Below are positions 8,641 through 17,319 of a DNA stretch of 64,000 nt, in pieces (within the stretch, counting starts at the first letter, position 1; every line of letters starts with the position of its first letter). Under the pieces are notes generated by a model. The model searched no databases. It was not told where the DNA came from and saw nothing but the letters and a program-made list of their open reading frames with translations. A program made the position numbers and the translations under genes. This DNA comes from Nesterenkonia alkaliphila (GTDB taxonomy: Bacteria; Actinomycetota; Actinomycetes; Actinomycetales; Micrococcaceae). The stretch is from contig NZ_WRPM01000103.1 in assembly GCF_009758175.1 (NCBI RefSeq), forward strand, positions 40,622 through 104,621. Direction: 5' to 3'.

Positions 8641-10190
8641 CAGCTGAACACCCCCTCAGCGATGAACTGGGCGATCTGCAGCGGGGAGAACGTCACCGAG
8701 GCCGCCAGCCCCACCCCCAGGGTGAACCCGGCGGTGCACAGCGCCGGCACCAGAAGCATCCCCGGCTCCCTGAGCCGCAGAGCAGAAGAGGCGCCGGTGG
8801 CTGTTCGGCCCAGCCGGGCGTCGTCGTCCGGTTCCCGGCCCTGTTCCGGCTCGTGGAACCACATGCTGTAGACCACGGGCAGGAAATACGCGGCGTTCAG
8901 CAGCGCGGAGACCACCAGCACCACCAGCACCCAGGGGTGCGGGGAGTCCAAGGCGCCCAGCCCCAGCTGCCACTTGGAGACGAACCCGGCAGTCGGCGGC
9001 AGCCCGATCATCCCGAAGGCCCCCACCGTGAAGGCCGCCGAGGTCCACGGCATCCGCCGGCCCGCCCCACGCAGCTGGGAGAGGCTGTGCGCCCCGATGG
9101 ACTCGGCGAACAGCCCTGCACAGAAGAACAGGGTGATCTTCATGATCCCCTGGTGCACCAGATGCACCACACCCCCGGCGGTCCCGGCCATGGAGAACAT
9201 CGTGACCCCCAGCACCACGTAGCTGACCTGGGAGACCGTGGAATAGGCCAGCCGAGACTTGATCTCGGTCTGCCGCAGCGCCTGATACGAGCCGTAGAGC
9301 ACCGTCACGCAGGCCAGCACCAGCAGCGGGGTCAGCACCCCGAGCTCCCAGGCCACCTGGATGCCGTAGACGTCGTCGACCACCCGCACGATCCCGAACA
9401 CCCCGGCCTTGACCACCGCAACCGCATGCAGCAGCGCCGAAACCGGTGCCGGAGCCACCATGGCAGCCGGCAGCCAGGAGTGCAGCGGCACCAGCGCCGA
9501 CTTCACCCCCAGCCCGCCCACCAGCAGGATGAAGATCACCACGACGACGCCGGGAGAGCGCTCCGCCAGCTCGGCCACATCGGCGGCCCCGCCCTCGGCG
9601 AAGTCCACCGCGGCGGCCTCCATGGTCAGCCAGACGGTGCCCAGCAGCACCGCCACCCCGCCGCCGAGCGCATAGCGCATATACAGCTTCGCCGCCCGCA
9701 GCGACTTCTCGTCCCCCCAGTGGGCCACCAGCGGGTAGGTGACCAGGGTCAGCAGCTCATAGAACACCAGAAAGGTGATCAGGTTCCCGGAGAAGCTGAT
9801 CCCCACAGTGGCGGCCACGCACAGGCTGAAGAACCCGAAGAACCGGCTGCGGTTGGGCTTGCCCTCCAGATAGCCGATCGCGTAGACGGTGGTCAGCAGC
9901 CACAGCACCGCCGAGAGCCCGGCGAAGAACAGCGCCAGCGGGTCCACCCGCAGCACCAGGCTGATCGTCTCCCCACCCCCGGTGGGCAGGAACGGCACCG
10001 AGAACTCCGGGCGCACCCCCTCGGCAACCACTGGGGGGACCAGCAGTACGATCAGCAGCAGCTTGGCCACCGCCCCGCCCAGGTTCACCGCGCTGCGCAG
10101 CCGCACCGCACGCTCCGGCAGCGGGAAGATCATCGCGGCCACCGCCACCGAGAGCAGCACCAGCAGCAGCGGGATCAGGTCGTTGGTCAC
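8640..10190 (-). CDS. mnhD: Mrp/Mnh antiporter subunit D (NuoM-like)
   Basis: This is a proton-conducting transporter family protein of 516 residues with about fourteen transmembrane helices. Clear family motifs are LVTYPLVAHWGDEKSLRAAK near residue 156, GVKSALVPLHSWLPAAMVAPAPVSALLHAV near residue 230 and RLAYSTVSQVSYVVLG near residue 315. These hold the conserved channel Lys/His residues. The start is either GTG 10193 or GTG 10190; I prefer 10190 because it gives the GTGA overlap used through this operon. The stop overlaps the next gene as ATGA. Of the three D-type copies this one looks most like the canonical MrpD/MbhH. Confidence 0.9.
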   Translation of the reverse strand: MTNDLIPLLLVLLSVAVAAMIFPLPERAVRLRSAVNLGGAVAKLLLIVLLVPPVVAEGVRPEFSVPFLPTGGGETISLVLRVDPLALFFAGLSAVLWLLTTVYAIGYLEGKPNRSRFFGFFSLCVAATVGISFSGNLITFLVFYELLTLVTYPLVAHWGDEKSLRAAKLYMRYALGGGVAVLLGTVWLTMEAAAVDFAEGGAADVAELAERSPGVVVVIFILLVGGLGVKSALVPLHSWLPAAMVAPAPVSALLHAVAVVKAGVFGIVRVVDDVYGIQVAWELGVLTPLLVLACVTVLYGSYQALRQTEIKSRLAYSTVSQVSYVVLGVTMFSMAGTAGGVVHLVHQGIMKITLFFCAGLFAESIGAHSLSQLRGAGRRMPWTSAAFTVGAFGMIGLPPTAGFVSKWQLGLGALDSPHPWVLVVLVVSALLNAAYFLPVVYSMWFHEPEQGREPDDDARLGRTATGASSALRLREPGMLLVPALCTAGFTLGVGLAASVTFSPLQIAQFIAEGVFS

Positions 10191-11728
10191 CACCAGGCGC
10201 CCACCCCCAGCAGATCCCCCAGCCAGGCGCCCAGCAGACCGGTGCCGATCGTGGCCAGACCCAGCAGCATCACCGCGGACTCGCCCAGCCGCTCGCGGAC
10301 AGAAACCGGTTTCGCCGCAGCAGGCTCATCCTCCGACTGCAGCAGCAGCGGGGCGATGCCGCGCAGCAGGTACCCGGCGGCCAGCAGAGTCCCGGCGGCG
10401 AGGACGACGATCAGCCACCACTGCCCGGCACCGATGGCTGCGGTGGCCAGCTGCCACTTGCCGGTGAAGCCCAGGCTCACCGGCAGTCCGATCAGGCCGA
10501 CCGCGCACAGCCCCATCGCCAGGATCAGCGCCGGGTGGTGCGCACCCGCCCCGCGCAGCGCAGCGATCTCATCAGTGCCGTAACGGTCCTTCAGCAGCCC
10601 GGCCGCGGCGAACAGCCCGGCCTTGGCGATCGCGTGCCCGGCCGCCAGGGCAATCACCGCCCCATAGGCACCTGCGGCCAGGGCGTCGTCGTGCTCTGCG
10701 GAGACCAGCAGCGGAAAGGCCAGGAACCAGTAGCCGATCTGAGCCACGGTGGAATAGGCCACCAGCGGTTTGAGCCTGGTCTGGCGCAGCGCGAGCACCG
10801 AGCCGCCCAGCACCGCAGCCGCACCCAGGGCGCCGAGCAGCCAGGCCAGCCACTGTACAGCAGCATGTGACTGGGCGCCCCCGCTCAGCGGCACCGCCCA
10901 CAGCCAGGCGCGCAGCAGCACCACCAGAGCCGCCTTGATCACCAGGCCCGAAAGGATCGGGGAGACCCCGCTGGGGGCCGATGAGTGGGCGGGCACCAGC
11001 CACCGGTGCATCGGCAGCAGGGCGGCCTTCATCCCCAGGCCTAGGGTCATCAGCACCAGGGCCAGCAGCGGCGCCTCCGGATCCGCCACCTCGGCCAGCG
11101 CCTCCCGGGTCTGGGCGATGTCCAGGGTCCCGGTCACCGAGACCAACAGCCCCACCCCGGCCAGGAAGAGCAGGGAGCCCAGCACCGCGACGAACAGGTA
11201 CCGCAGGGCAGCCTCCCAAGAGCCGCGCCCGCCCAGAGCCACCAGGGCCACCGCGGTCAGCCCGACCAGCTCCAGGCCCACGTAGAGGTTGAACAGGTCC
11301 CCGGAGACGACCACCGCGTTCAGCCCCGACCAGCAGCCCAGCCACAGCGGCCAGAACCCCGGATGCCCCTGCTGCCAGCCCTTAGGACCGGCACAGCGGC
11401 CCTCGGCCGCCGGCAGCACGGCGGCATACCCCGTGAGCACCAGTCCCACCAGAGCGGTCACCGCCAGGAACACCGCACCCAGGCCATCGGCGCGCAGATG
11501 GATCCCGACAGGTGCCTCGAACCCGCCGAGCACCAGTTCGGGCACCTCCCCGGCGGAGACGCTGACCACCAGCGGCACCACCAGCCCGGCCACCAGCAGC
11601 CCCACCGCCGCGCCGAGCACACGCCGGGCGGGAAGCGGGACCAGCATGCTCACCGCGGCGGCCAGCAGCGGGGCCAGCACCACCGCCCCGAGACTGAACT
11701 CCGCCAGGGCCGACCACACCGGGATCAC
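10187..11728 (-). CDS. Mrp/Mnh antiporter NuoM-like membrane subunit (first D-type copy)
   Basis: This 513-residue polytopic proton-conducting transporter carries the helix motif LGMKAALLPMHRWLVPAHSSAPSGVSPILSG near residue 240 and PLVAYSTVAQIGYWFL near residue 320. The Lys in MKAALLP corresponds to the conserved half-channel Lys of NuoL/M/N. It follows mnhC by a GTGA overlap and precedes another D-type gene. Having several different D-type subunits side by side is known for Mbh/Mbx-like hydrogenase and Mrp assemblies and suggests several parallel ion channels per complex. Confidence 0.88.
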   Translation of the reverse strand: MIPVWSALAEFSLGAVVLAPLLAAAVSMLVPLPARRVLGAAVGLLVAGLVVPLVVSVSAGEVPELVLGGFEAPVGIHLRADGLGAVFLAVTALVGLVLTGYAAVLPAAEGRCAGPKGWQQGHPGFWPLWLGCWSGLNAVVVSGDLFNLYVGLELVGLTAVALVALGGRGSWEAALRYLFVAVLGSLLFLAGVGLLVSVTGTLDIAQTREALAEVADPEAPLLALVLMTLGLGMKAALLPMHRWLVPAHSSAPSGVSPILSGLVIKAALVVLLRAWLWAVPLSGGAQSHAAVQWLAWLLGALGAAAVLGGSVLALRQTRLKPLVAYSTVAQIGYWFLAFPLLVSAEHDDALAAGAYGAVIALAAGHAIAKAGLFAAAGLLKDRYGTDEIAALRGAGAHHPALILAMGLCAVGLIGLPVSLGFTGKWQLATAAIGAGQWWLIVVLAAGTLLAAGYLLRGIAPLLLQSEDEPAAAKPVSVRERLGESAVMLLGLATIGTGLLGAWLGDLLGVGAWW

Positions 11729-12117
11729 TGCGGATCACCCCCTTGGTCATGCGGGGACAGCCCGTGGTCCTGCTCAGAGTCCGCCCCCGGGGTCTGCTCG
11801 TCGGGGGCACGGTCGGGCACTGCGGCGTCGTCGTCATCCCGGGCGCCTTCGATCCGGCGGATCAGCACCGCCCCCAGCCCGGTGAACGCCACTGCGATCA
11901 CCAGCCCGGTGATCACCAGGGCCTGCAGCACTGCGTCGGGGGCCTGGCTGCGGGCCGCCAGCGCCACCAGGGTCAGCAGCACCCCGATCCCGGTCACATC
12001 CAGGGCGATCAGCCGGGCCAGCAGGTCGCGCACCAGCAGCAGCCGCACCATGCCGAAGACGGTCACCGCCGCGGCGATCATCAGGTACCAGGTGATGGTG
12101 TCCAGACCTGTCAGCAT
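11725..12117 (-). CDS. mnhC: Mrp/Mnh antiporter subunit C (NuoK-like)
   Basis: A 130-residue protein with three transmembrane helices and a polar acidic C-terminus, the usual NuoK/MrpC layout. Diagnostic stretches are the RLLLVRDLLARLIALDVTGIGVLL helix 1-2 region and the DAVLQALVITGLVIAVAFTGLGAVLIRR segment, where the D-A-x-x-Q-A-L-V-x-T-x-I-V-I pattern is shared by all MrpC/NuoK proteins. It overlaps mnhB by ATGA and the first D-type gene by GTGA. NuoK-type subunits line part of the proton route together with the D-type proteins. Confidence 0.92.
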   Translation of the reverse strand: MLTGLDTITWYLMIAAAVTVFGMVRLLLVRDLLARLIALDVTGIGVLLTLVALAARSQAPDAVLQALVITGLVIAVAFTGLGAVLIRRIEGARDDDDAAVPDRAPDEQTPGADSEQDHGLSPHDQGGDPQ

Positions 12118-13088
12118 CAGCGCACCCCCTCCGGGTTCTCCAGGGTCAGGAAGAGGGTGTAGAGGCCGGCGGCGATCCCCGCGGTGAGCAGCACCTCAAC
12201 CCCCAGCACCGCCGCGAAGGCCCACTCCGGCTGCCAGGACAGCCAGGGCAGCCCCAGCACCGGGCCTGCCAGCCCGGCCAGGATGAACACGACGACGCCG
12301 CCCACCAGCACCGGGCGCAGCCAGTGAGCCGTGGCGGCCCCCAGGCTCACATGGGAGGTCCGAAGCAGGATGAAGGCGGCGGCCAGCACCGCACCGGACT
12401 GGAAGGCCCCGCCGGATTCGGCCGAGCCGGCGAAGAGCAGCCACAGGCCCAGCAGCATCAGAGCCGGGGCCAGCAGCCGGGCCGCCCAGGGCAGGGCGGA
12501 GGGCACCGGGGGCATCGGCGCCGAGGTCTGGTGGACGCCCAGCCGGTGGGTGCCCGGGTCGGAGAGCCCGCCGCCGCGGCACAGGGCCAGCACCGCAGCG
12601 GCGGTGAGCATCAGGATCGCCGACTCCAGCAGCGTGTCATAGGCGCGGAAGGCCAGCAGCACCCCGGTGATCGGGTGCTCGACCCCGGTGTCCGGCATCT
12701 GGTCCTCCACGCCCGCCTGCCAGGCCGGCAGCTGCTGGTCCACCCGGAACCAGACCGCGGCGGCCACCACCGCCAGGGTGCCTCCGCAGGCGAGGCCGAT
12801 CAGCGGCCGCAGCCAGGGCAGCCGGGGACTGGGCTGCATCCCCCCGGCACCGGGAGGCTCCGGGCTGCGCACCGCCAGCCACACCATCAGCGCGGACAGC
12901 AGGCCGGTGCCGATGGCCGCCTCCGCCAGGGCCACATCCAGCGAGTCCAACCGCAGCCACACCATGGTCACCACGATGCCCAGTGCCAGGAAGCCCATAG
13001 TGATCACCAGTCGGGAGCGCGGAATCAGGCACAGGCCGGTCACCGCCAGCACAGCCAGGCCCAGGGTGATGTCGAGCGAGGAGATCAC
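12117..13088 (-). CDS. mnhB: Mrp/Mnh subunit: DUF4040 (MbhD) + MbhE-like + MnhB fusion
   Basis: A 323-residue membrane protein that joins pieces usually found at the MrpA C-terminus and in MrpB. Residues about 5-75 form a DUF4040/MbhD unit (helix pair containing DSLDVALAEAAIGTGL). Residues about 90-180 resemble MbhE, including HPITGVLLAFRAYDTLLE. Residues about 200-323 are MnhB, with ALMLLGLWLLFAGSAESGGAFQSG as the family signature. The fusion explains why no long MrpA is present: its accessory domains have moved to this gene. It starts at GTG 13088 in a GTGA overlap with mnhG and ends in an ATGA overlap with mnhC. Confidence 0.87.
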   Translation of the reverse strand: MISSLDITLGLAVLAVTGLCLIPRSRLVITMGFLALGIVVTMVWLRLDSLDVALAEAAIGTGLLSALMVWLAVRSPEPPGAGGMQPSPRLPWLRPLIGLACGGTLAVVAAAVWFRVDQQLPAWQAGVEDQMPDTGVEHPITGVLLAFRAYDTLLESAILMLTAAAVLALCRGGGLSDPGTHRLGVHQTSAPMPPVPSALPWAARLLAPALMLLGLWLLFAGSAESGGAFQSGAVLAAAFILLRTSHVSLGAATAHWLRPVLVGGVVVFILAGLAGPVLGLPWLSWQPEWAFAAVLGVEVLLTAGIAAGLYTLFLTLENPEGVR

Positions 13089-13432
13089 CGGTCATCACCT
13101 GCTTCAGGTGAGCCGGCGGCGTCGTTGTGGTGCATCGGCTCCCGCTCAGCGGCATGATCGGCCTCCAGCCCGCCGATTACATGGGCAGAGACTGAGGCCC
13201 CAGCCAGGGCGAATAGCCAGCACAGCAGCATCAGCCCGGCGATCGCCCAGTCGGCCAGCCAGAGCGCGGCGCCCGCCAGCACCAGTCCCAGCCCCAGGTT
13301 GTCCGCCTTGGTCAGCGCGTGCAGCCGGGAGCGCACATCGGTGAACCGGATCAGCCCCAGGGTGCCTACGGTGAAGAAGAAGGCGCCGCCGATGATCAGC
13401 GCCGCAGCCAGAATCTCCAGCACAAAGCTCAT
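13085..13432 (-). CDS. mnhG: Mrp/Mnh antiporter subunit G
   Basis: A 115-residue MnhG/PhaG family protein with three hydrophobic helices. The diagnostic segment is FFTVGTLGLIRFTDVRSRLHALTKADNLGLG, matching the family pattern G-x-L-G-x-x-R-x-x-D-x-x-x-R-x-H-A-x-x-K-x-x-x-L-G. The His-Ala-x-x-Lys group is intact. A short acidic and His-containing tail follows residue 90. The start ATG overlaps the mnhF stop (ATGA) and the stop overlaps the next GTG. Confidence 0.93.
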   Translation of the reverse strand: MSFVLEILAAALIIGGAFFFTVGTLGLIRFTDVRSRLHALTKADNLGLGLVLAGAALWLADWAIAGLMLLCWLFALAGASVSAHVIGGLEADHAAEREPMHHNDAAGSPEAGDDR

Positions 13433-13782
13433 GGGCGCTCACTCCGCTGCGCCGTGCTGCCGGTGGTGTCATGGCCTTCAGCGGCATCCTCGCGGGTCCG
13501 TGCCCCGGCTGCGGCACGAACTGCTGCGGTCAGCGCGGCAGTGCCGGTGAGGATCAGGGCCACGTCCAGCAGTCGGAAGGGCGGGCTGAGATTCTCGCCC
13601 AGGAGGGACTCCAACACGATCAGCAGCGCGACCATGCCGGCCCCGGTGGTGCCGGTCAGCAGCACCACCAGCAGCCAGTTCTCACTGAAGCCGCGGCGGG
13701 CGAAGGCGAACAGGGCGGTCCCGAAGTTCAGCAGCAGGATGATCAGCACGGCCGCCAGGACGGTCGCCATCACCTGGTCCAC
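13429..13782 (-). CDS. mnhF: Mrp/Mnh antiporter subunit F, first gene of the mnh operon
   Basis: About 117 residues with three transmembrane helices and a 30-residue polar tail. The end of helix 3, RLLDVALILTGTAALTAAVRA, fits the MrpF pattern L-x-D-x-A-L-x-x-x-x-x-G-x-x-x-x-x-x-x-x-R. The frame is open to a GTG at 13815, but I choose the GTG at 13782: a perfect AGGAGGG lies at 13788-13794, 5 nt upstream of it. As the 5' gene it sets translation of the overlapping chain F-G-B-C-D-D-D-E. The complex should exchange Na+ or K+ for protons and support growth under salt or alkaline stress, a known Mrp role. Confidence 0.85.
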   Translation of the reverse strand: MDQVMATVLAAVLIILLLNFGTALFAFARRGFSENWLLVVLLTGTTGAGMVALLIVLESLLGENLSPPFRLLDVALILTGTAALTAAVRAAAGARTREDAAEGHDTTGSTAQRSERP

Positions 13783-13933
13783 AACATCCCTCCTGGTCAG
13801 CGCCTGGGTAGCCACGTCCTACCGTCCCTATGGACAACCTCGCAGTATTGCCTGGACATTCCCTCGGCGTGCCGCTGCGGAGCTCGGTACTATGGACTGG
13901 ATCGTGCCAGTAGTGATGTGAAACACAGGACTG

Positions 13934-13956
13934 GTTCACGTGCAGTTCAACTGAAC
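13934..13956. promoter_or_regulatory. GTTCA repeats / inverted repeat, candidate operator of the sugar ABC operon
   Basis: The 250-nt divergent region between mnhF and the permease gene contains two GTTCA words 11 nt apart (13934-13938 and 13945-13949), with an inverted TGAAC at 13952-13956. The second and third form a perfect GTTCA-AC-TGAAC palindrome. Helical-turn spacing and position about 80 nt before the TTG start suggest a regulator site. No convincing -10/-35 pair could be fixed, and no regulator gene is adjacent. Confidence 0.35.
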
Positions 13957-14032
13957 GACACCTGCCCGTCGACTAAGGGGCGGAGCATGGCCCAGAGGCT
14001 GCTGCTCCGCCGGAGAACCTGAGGGGGACCGT

Positions 14033-15016
14033 TTGACGACTACTGCATCGCCGCCCGCGTTGGGCAGGCGAGACTCCGCCGAGCCCTCTGGCGCGCCGGA
14101 CGAGCACCAGCTGGAGATCGAGCGCAGACGGGCCCGCCGCCGGCAGAGGTCCAAGAACTGGTCGCTCTTCCTGCTCTTCGCAGGCCCCAATATCCTGCTG
14201 ATCCTGGCGTTCATCTACTACCCGCTGGCCATGAACGTCTGGTACTCCACTCTGGACTGGCGCCTCGGAGCCCCCAGTGCCGATCCGGTGGGACTGGCCA
14301 ACTACCAGCGCTTCTTCACCTCGCCCTCAGGTCTTGAGGTGTGGCGGGTCACTGGAATCTTCACCTTCGGGGCGGTCGCCGGCTCCATGGTGCTGGGCCT
14401 GCTCATCGCCCTGGTGCTGAACAAGAAGATTCCGGGCCGCACCTTCGCCCGCACCGCGGTCTTCAGCCCCTATGTGCTCTCCGGGGTGGGCGTGGCCCTG
14501 GTGTGGATGTTCATCTTCGATCCCCAGCGCGGGGCCCTGATGCATATTCTGAACCGCTTCGGCATCGACTCCCCCCAGTGGTTCCTGGACCCGGACGCAA
14601 ATCTGTGGATGGTGATAATCGTCTACGTCTGGAAGAACCTCGGCTACTGTGCGGTGGTCTTCCTGGCGGGCCTGCAGTCCATTCCCCGGGACCTCCTTGA
14701 GGCGGCGACTATCGACCGGGCCGGCCCGGTGCGCCGGTTCTTCTCGGTGGTGCTGCCGCTGCTGACGCCCACTGTGTTCTTCCTGCTGGTCACCAACATC
14801 ATCTTCTCCATGACCAATGCCTTTGACATCCTTCGGGTGATGACTCCCACCGGCAACGGCACCAACACCATCATCTTCGAGATCTACCTGCAGTCCTTCG
14901 GCCAGTTCAACCGAGCCGGCTACTCTGCGGCCATCGCCGTGGTGCTGTTCCTGACTCTGCTCATCATCACCGCCGTCCAACTACGGTTCGTGGAGAGGAA
15001 GGTGCACTACCAGTGA
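14033..15016 (+). CDS. Carbohydrate ABC transporter permease, UgpA/MalF-like
   Basis: A 327-residue inner-membrane permease of the CUT1 carbohydrate uptake family. An N-terminal basic cytoplasmic stretch of 35 residues is followed by six helices. The EAA loop that contacts the ATPase appears as DLLEAATIDRAGPVRRFFSVVLPLL near residue 225, with the conserved E-A-A-x-x-D-G-A form. The start is TTG at 14033 with GAGGGGG 7 nt upstream; no better ATG exists in frame. It overlaps the next permease by GTGA. Together with the UgpB-like binding protein downstream, glycerol-3-phosphate or a related glycerol ester or sugar is the likeliest cargo, but the substrate is not proven by sequence. Confidence 0.9.
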   Translation: MTTTASPPALGRRDSAEPSGAPDEHQLEIERRRARRRQRSKNWSLFLLFAGPNILLILAFIYYPLAMNVWYSTLDWRLGAPSADPVGLANYQRFFTSPSGLEVWRVTGIFTFGAVAGSMVLGLLIALVLNKKIPGRTFARTAVFSPYVLSGVGVALVWMFIFDPQRGALMHILNRFGIDSPQWFLDPDANLWMVIIVYVWKNLGYCAVVFLAGLQSIPRDLLEAATIDRAGPVRRFFSVVLPLLTPTVFFLLVTNIIFSMTNAFDILRVMTPTGNGTNTIIFEIYLQSFGQFNRAGYSAAIAVVLFLTLLIITAVQLRFVERKVHYQ

Positions 15017-15921
15017 GCACGACGACGCCCCAGGCACCTCACGCAGCAACCGCCCGCCGCCGGAGTGCCCCAGACTGGACCAAGGCGTTCAGCCCCCGCA
15101 ATCTGGCCGACACGCTGCTGGCGGGATATCTGCCCATCGTGGTTGCCCTGCTGATCATCGTGCTGCCCCTGGTGTGGATGATCTCCTCGAGCTTCAAGCC
15201 GGTCAACGAGATCGTGACCCTGGCGCCGGACTTCCTCCCCCAGAACCCCACCCTGGAGAACTACGAGACGGTTGACCGGCGCATCCCGTTGCTGACGGTG
15301 CTGCAGAACAGCATCATCGTCACCTCGGTGGGCTCGGCGATCAAGGTGCTGCTGGCCATCACCACTGCCTACGCCCTGGTGTTCATCCGAGTGCCCGGGG
15401 CGAATCTGATCTTCTTAGGCATCCTGGTGGCGCTGATGGTGCCCCCGGAGGTCTCCATGCTGCCCAACTTCATGACCATTGAGGCACTCGGCGGGCGGAA
15501 CACGCTGTGGGGGATCATCCTGCCCGGGCTGGGCACCGCCTTCGGCACCTTCCTGCTGCGCCAGCACTTCAAAGCCCTGCCCAAGGAGCTGTTCGAGGCC
15601 GCCGACCTGGATGGGGCCGGCCACTTCCGCAAGCTGTTCCAGATCGCGGTGCCGGTCTCCCTGCCGGCAATCTCCACCGTTGCACTGGTGACCATCGTCA
15701 ACGAGTGGAACAGCTTCCTCTGGCCGCTGATCATCACCGACAGCCGGGACAAGATGACACTGCCGGTGGCCCTGAACCAGCTGCGCAGCGTGGAGGACAC
15801 CGTGGCCAGCTACGGCATCCTGATGGCCGGTGCCGTACTGGTGATTGTGCCCATGCTGATCATCTTCGCCATGCTGCAGCGCTACATCGTGGCCGGCCTG
15901 ACCCAGGGCGCAGTGAAGTAG
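15013..15921 (+). CDS. Carbohydrate ABC transporter permease, UgpE/MalG-like
   Basis: The second CUT1 permease, 302 residues and six helices. The EAA motif ELFEAADLDGAGHFRKLFQIAVPVSLP lies near residue 195, and the family-typical FIPLLxxxQ-like end is here MLQRYIVAGLTQGAVK. It starts at GTG 15013 overlapping the first permease. An Arg/Ala-rich 30-residue N-terminus precedes helix 1. It should pair with the 14033 permease and use a shared ATPase, since none is encoded next to it. Confidence 0.9.
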   Translation: MSTTTPQAPHAATARRRSAPDWTKAFSPRNLADTLLAGYLPIVVALLIIVLPLVWMISSSFKPVNEIVTLAPDFLPQNPTLENYETVDRRIPLLTVLQNSIIVTSVGSAIKVLLAITTAYALVFIRVPGANLIFLGILVALMVPPEVSMLPNFMTIEALGGRNTLWGIILPGLGTAFGTFLLRQHFKALPKELFEAADLDGAGHFRKLFQIAVPVSLPAISTVALVTIVNEWNSFLWPLIITDSRDKMTLPVALNQLRSVEDTVASYGILMAGAVLVIVPMLIIFAMLQRYIVAGLTQGAVK

Positions 15922-15984
15922 CCCAGTGAAGTAGACCTCCGAGCCATGCCTATTATCCCGATGAATAATCAAAGGAGCACCACT

Positions 15985-17307
15985 ATGAAGCATCCGAGCA
16001 TCACCCGCACCTGGAAGGGGATCGCCGTGTTCAGCGCGGCGGCCCTTGCGGTCACCGCCTGCGGCCCCGACACCGGCGGGGGCGACGCCGCCGAGGAGGG
16101 CGAGGAGACCGACTGGTCCGAGGTGGAGCCGGCAGACTCCATCGTCTTCGCCACCAACCACCCCGGCGGCTCAGAGGACCTGGAGGACGAGCTGATCGAG
16201 CAGTTCACCGAGGAGACCGGCATTGAGGTTGAGGTGATCACCTCCGGAGCCAACTACGAGGAGACCTCCCAGTGGTTCCAGACCGGCGGCGGCTCCAACG
16301 CCGATGTCATCGTCCTCTCCGACGCCACCTGGTTCCCCAACTACCTCAATGGCGCCCTGGCACCGGTGGACGAACTGCTGGAGGCCGCCGATGTGGACGT
16401 CAGCGGGTATGTGGAGGCGCTCTACGAGGACTACCTCTACGAGGACAACCACTACGGGGTCCCCTACGCCCGGTCCACCCCGCTGTTCTACTACAACGTG
16501 GAGCACTTCGAAGAGGCCGGTGTGGACGCCCCGCCGCAGACCTGGGACGAAGTGGCCGAGATCGCCCAGACCATCGTGGATGAGGGTGTGGCCTCCTACG
16601 GCTACGCCTTCCCGCCCTCCAATGAGTACCCGGCCTGGGGCATGGCAAACCTGGTATGGGGCTACGGCGGCGGATGGTCCGATGAGTGGGACTTCTCCGC
16701 AGTCTCCTCCGATGAGACCGTGGAGGCCATCGAGTTCGCTCAGAACGGCGTGCAGGAGGGCTGGGCGAATGTGGCCGCCACCTCGCAGACCGATGACTTC
16801 GCCTCTGGCGTGGCCTCAATGACCATCCAGTCCACCGGCTCACTGGGAGGCATCCTGGAGGCTGCAGACTTCGAGGTGGGCACCGCCTTCCTGCCTGACG
16901 GGCCTGCCGCCGAGGGCGAGACCCCCACTGGGGGCGCCGGTCTGATGATCGCCTCCGCCTCCTCCCCCGAGGAGCAGCTGGCCGCCGCGATGTTCGCCGC
17001 CCACATGACCTCAGCGGAGTCGCAGGCGATCTTCTCCGCAGGCACCGGCTACGTCCCCTCCCACCAGGACGCCGATATGTCCGAGGTCTACCAGGAGCGT
17101 CCGCAGTTCGAGACGGCAGTGGACCAGCTGGAGCGTGCCCGGGTGCAGGACTACGCCCGCGTCTTCCTGCCCGGTGCTGACCTGGAGCTGGCAGAGACTC
17201 TGCAGAGCCTGCTGACCAGTGACGCCGATGTGCGCGAAGAGCTGGAGCGGGTGCAGGCGGAGTTCGAGGATCTCTACGAGTCTGACCTGGCGGACGAGCT
17301 CGAATAA
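15985..17307 (+). CDS. Extracellular solute-binding lipoprotein, UgpB-like (family 1)
   Basis: This 440-residue lipoprotein delivers substrate to the two permeases. I take the ATG at 15985 as the start because AAAGGAG lies at 15971-15977; the frame extends upstream but without a signal sequence. The signal peptide has a Lys/Arg/Trp N-region and a lipobox LAVTAC with the modified Cys near residue 26, followed by an acidic Gly/Glu linker. Features shared with UgpB are STPLFYYNVEHFEEAG near residue 175, QSTGSLGGI near residue 285, GAGLMI near residue 325, GYVPSH near residue 365 and the late L-P-G-A stretch. The protein is strikingly acidic, as expected for an extracellular protein of a salt-tolerant organism. 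Confidence 0.9.
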   Translation: MKHPSITRTWKGIAVFSAAALAVTACGPDTGGGDAAEEGEETDWSEVEPADSIVFATNHPGGSEDLEDELIEQFTEETGIEVEVITSGANYEETSQWFQTGGGSNADVIVLSDATWFPNYLNGALAPVDELLEAADVDVSGYVEALYEDYLYEDNHYGVPYARSTPLFYYNVEHFEEAGVDAPPQTWDEVAEIAQTIVDEGVASYGYAFPPSNEYPAWGMANLVWGYGGGWSDEWDFSAVSSDETVEAIEFAQNGVQEGWANVAATSQTDDFASGVASMTIQSTGSLGGILEAADFEVGTAFLPDGPAAEGETPTGGAGLMIASASSPEEQLAAAMFAAHMTSAESQAIFSAGTGYVPSHQDADMSEVYQERPQFETAVDQLERARVQDYARVFLPGADLELAETLQSLLTSDADVREELERVQAEFEDLYESDLADELE

Positions 17308-17319
17308 TCCTCACTTCAC

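Noticed and set aside
7561..10583. Long plus-strand open frames (up to 576 residues) opposite the mnh genes
   Set aside because: They are His/Gln/Arg-rich antisense shadows of high-GC membrane genes and have no family resemblance.
13987..14022. An 11-codon leader frame MAQRLLLRRRT before the TTG of the permease gene
   Set aside because: It is short and has no attenuator-like hairpin; chance occurrence is likely.
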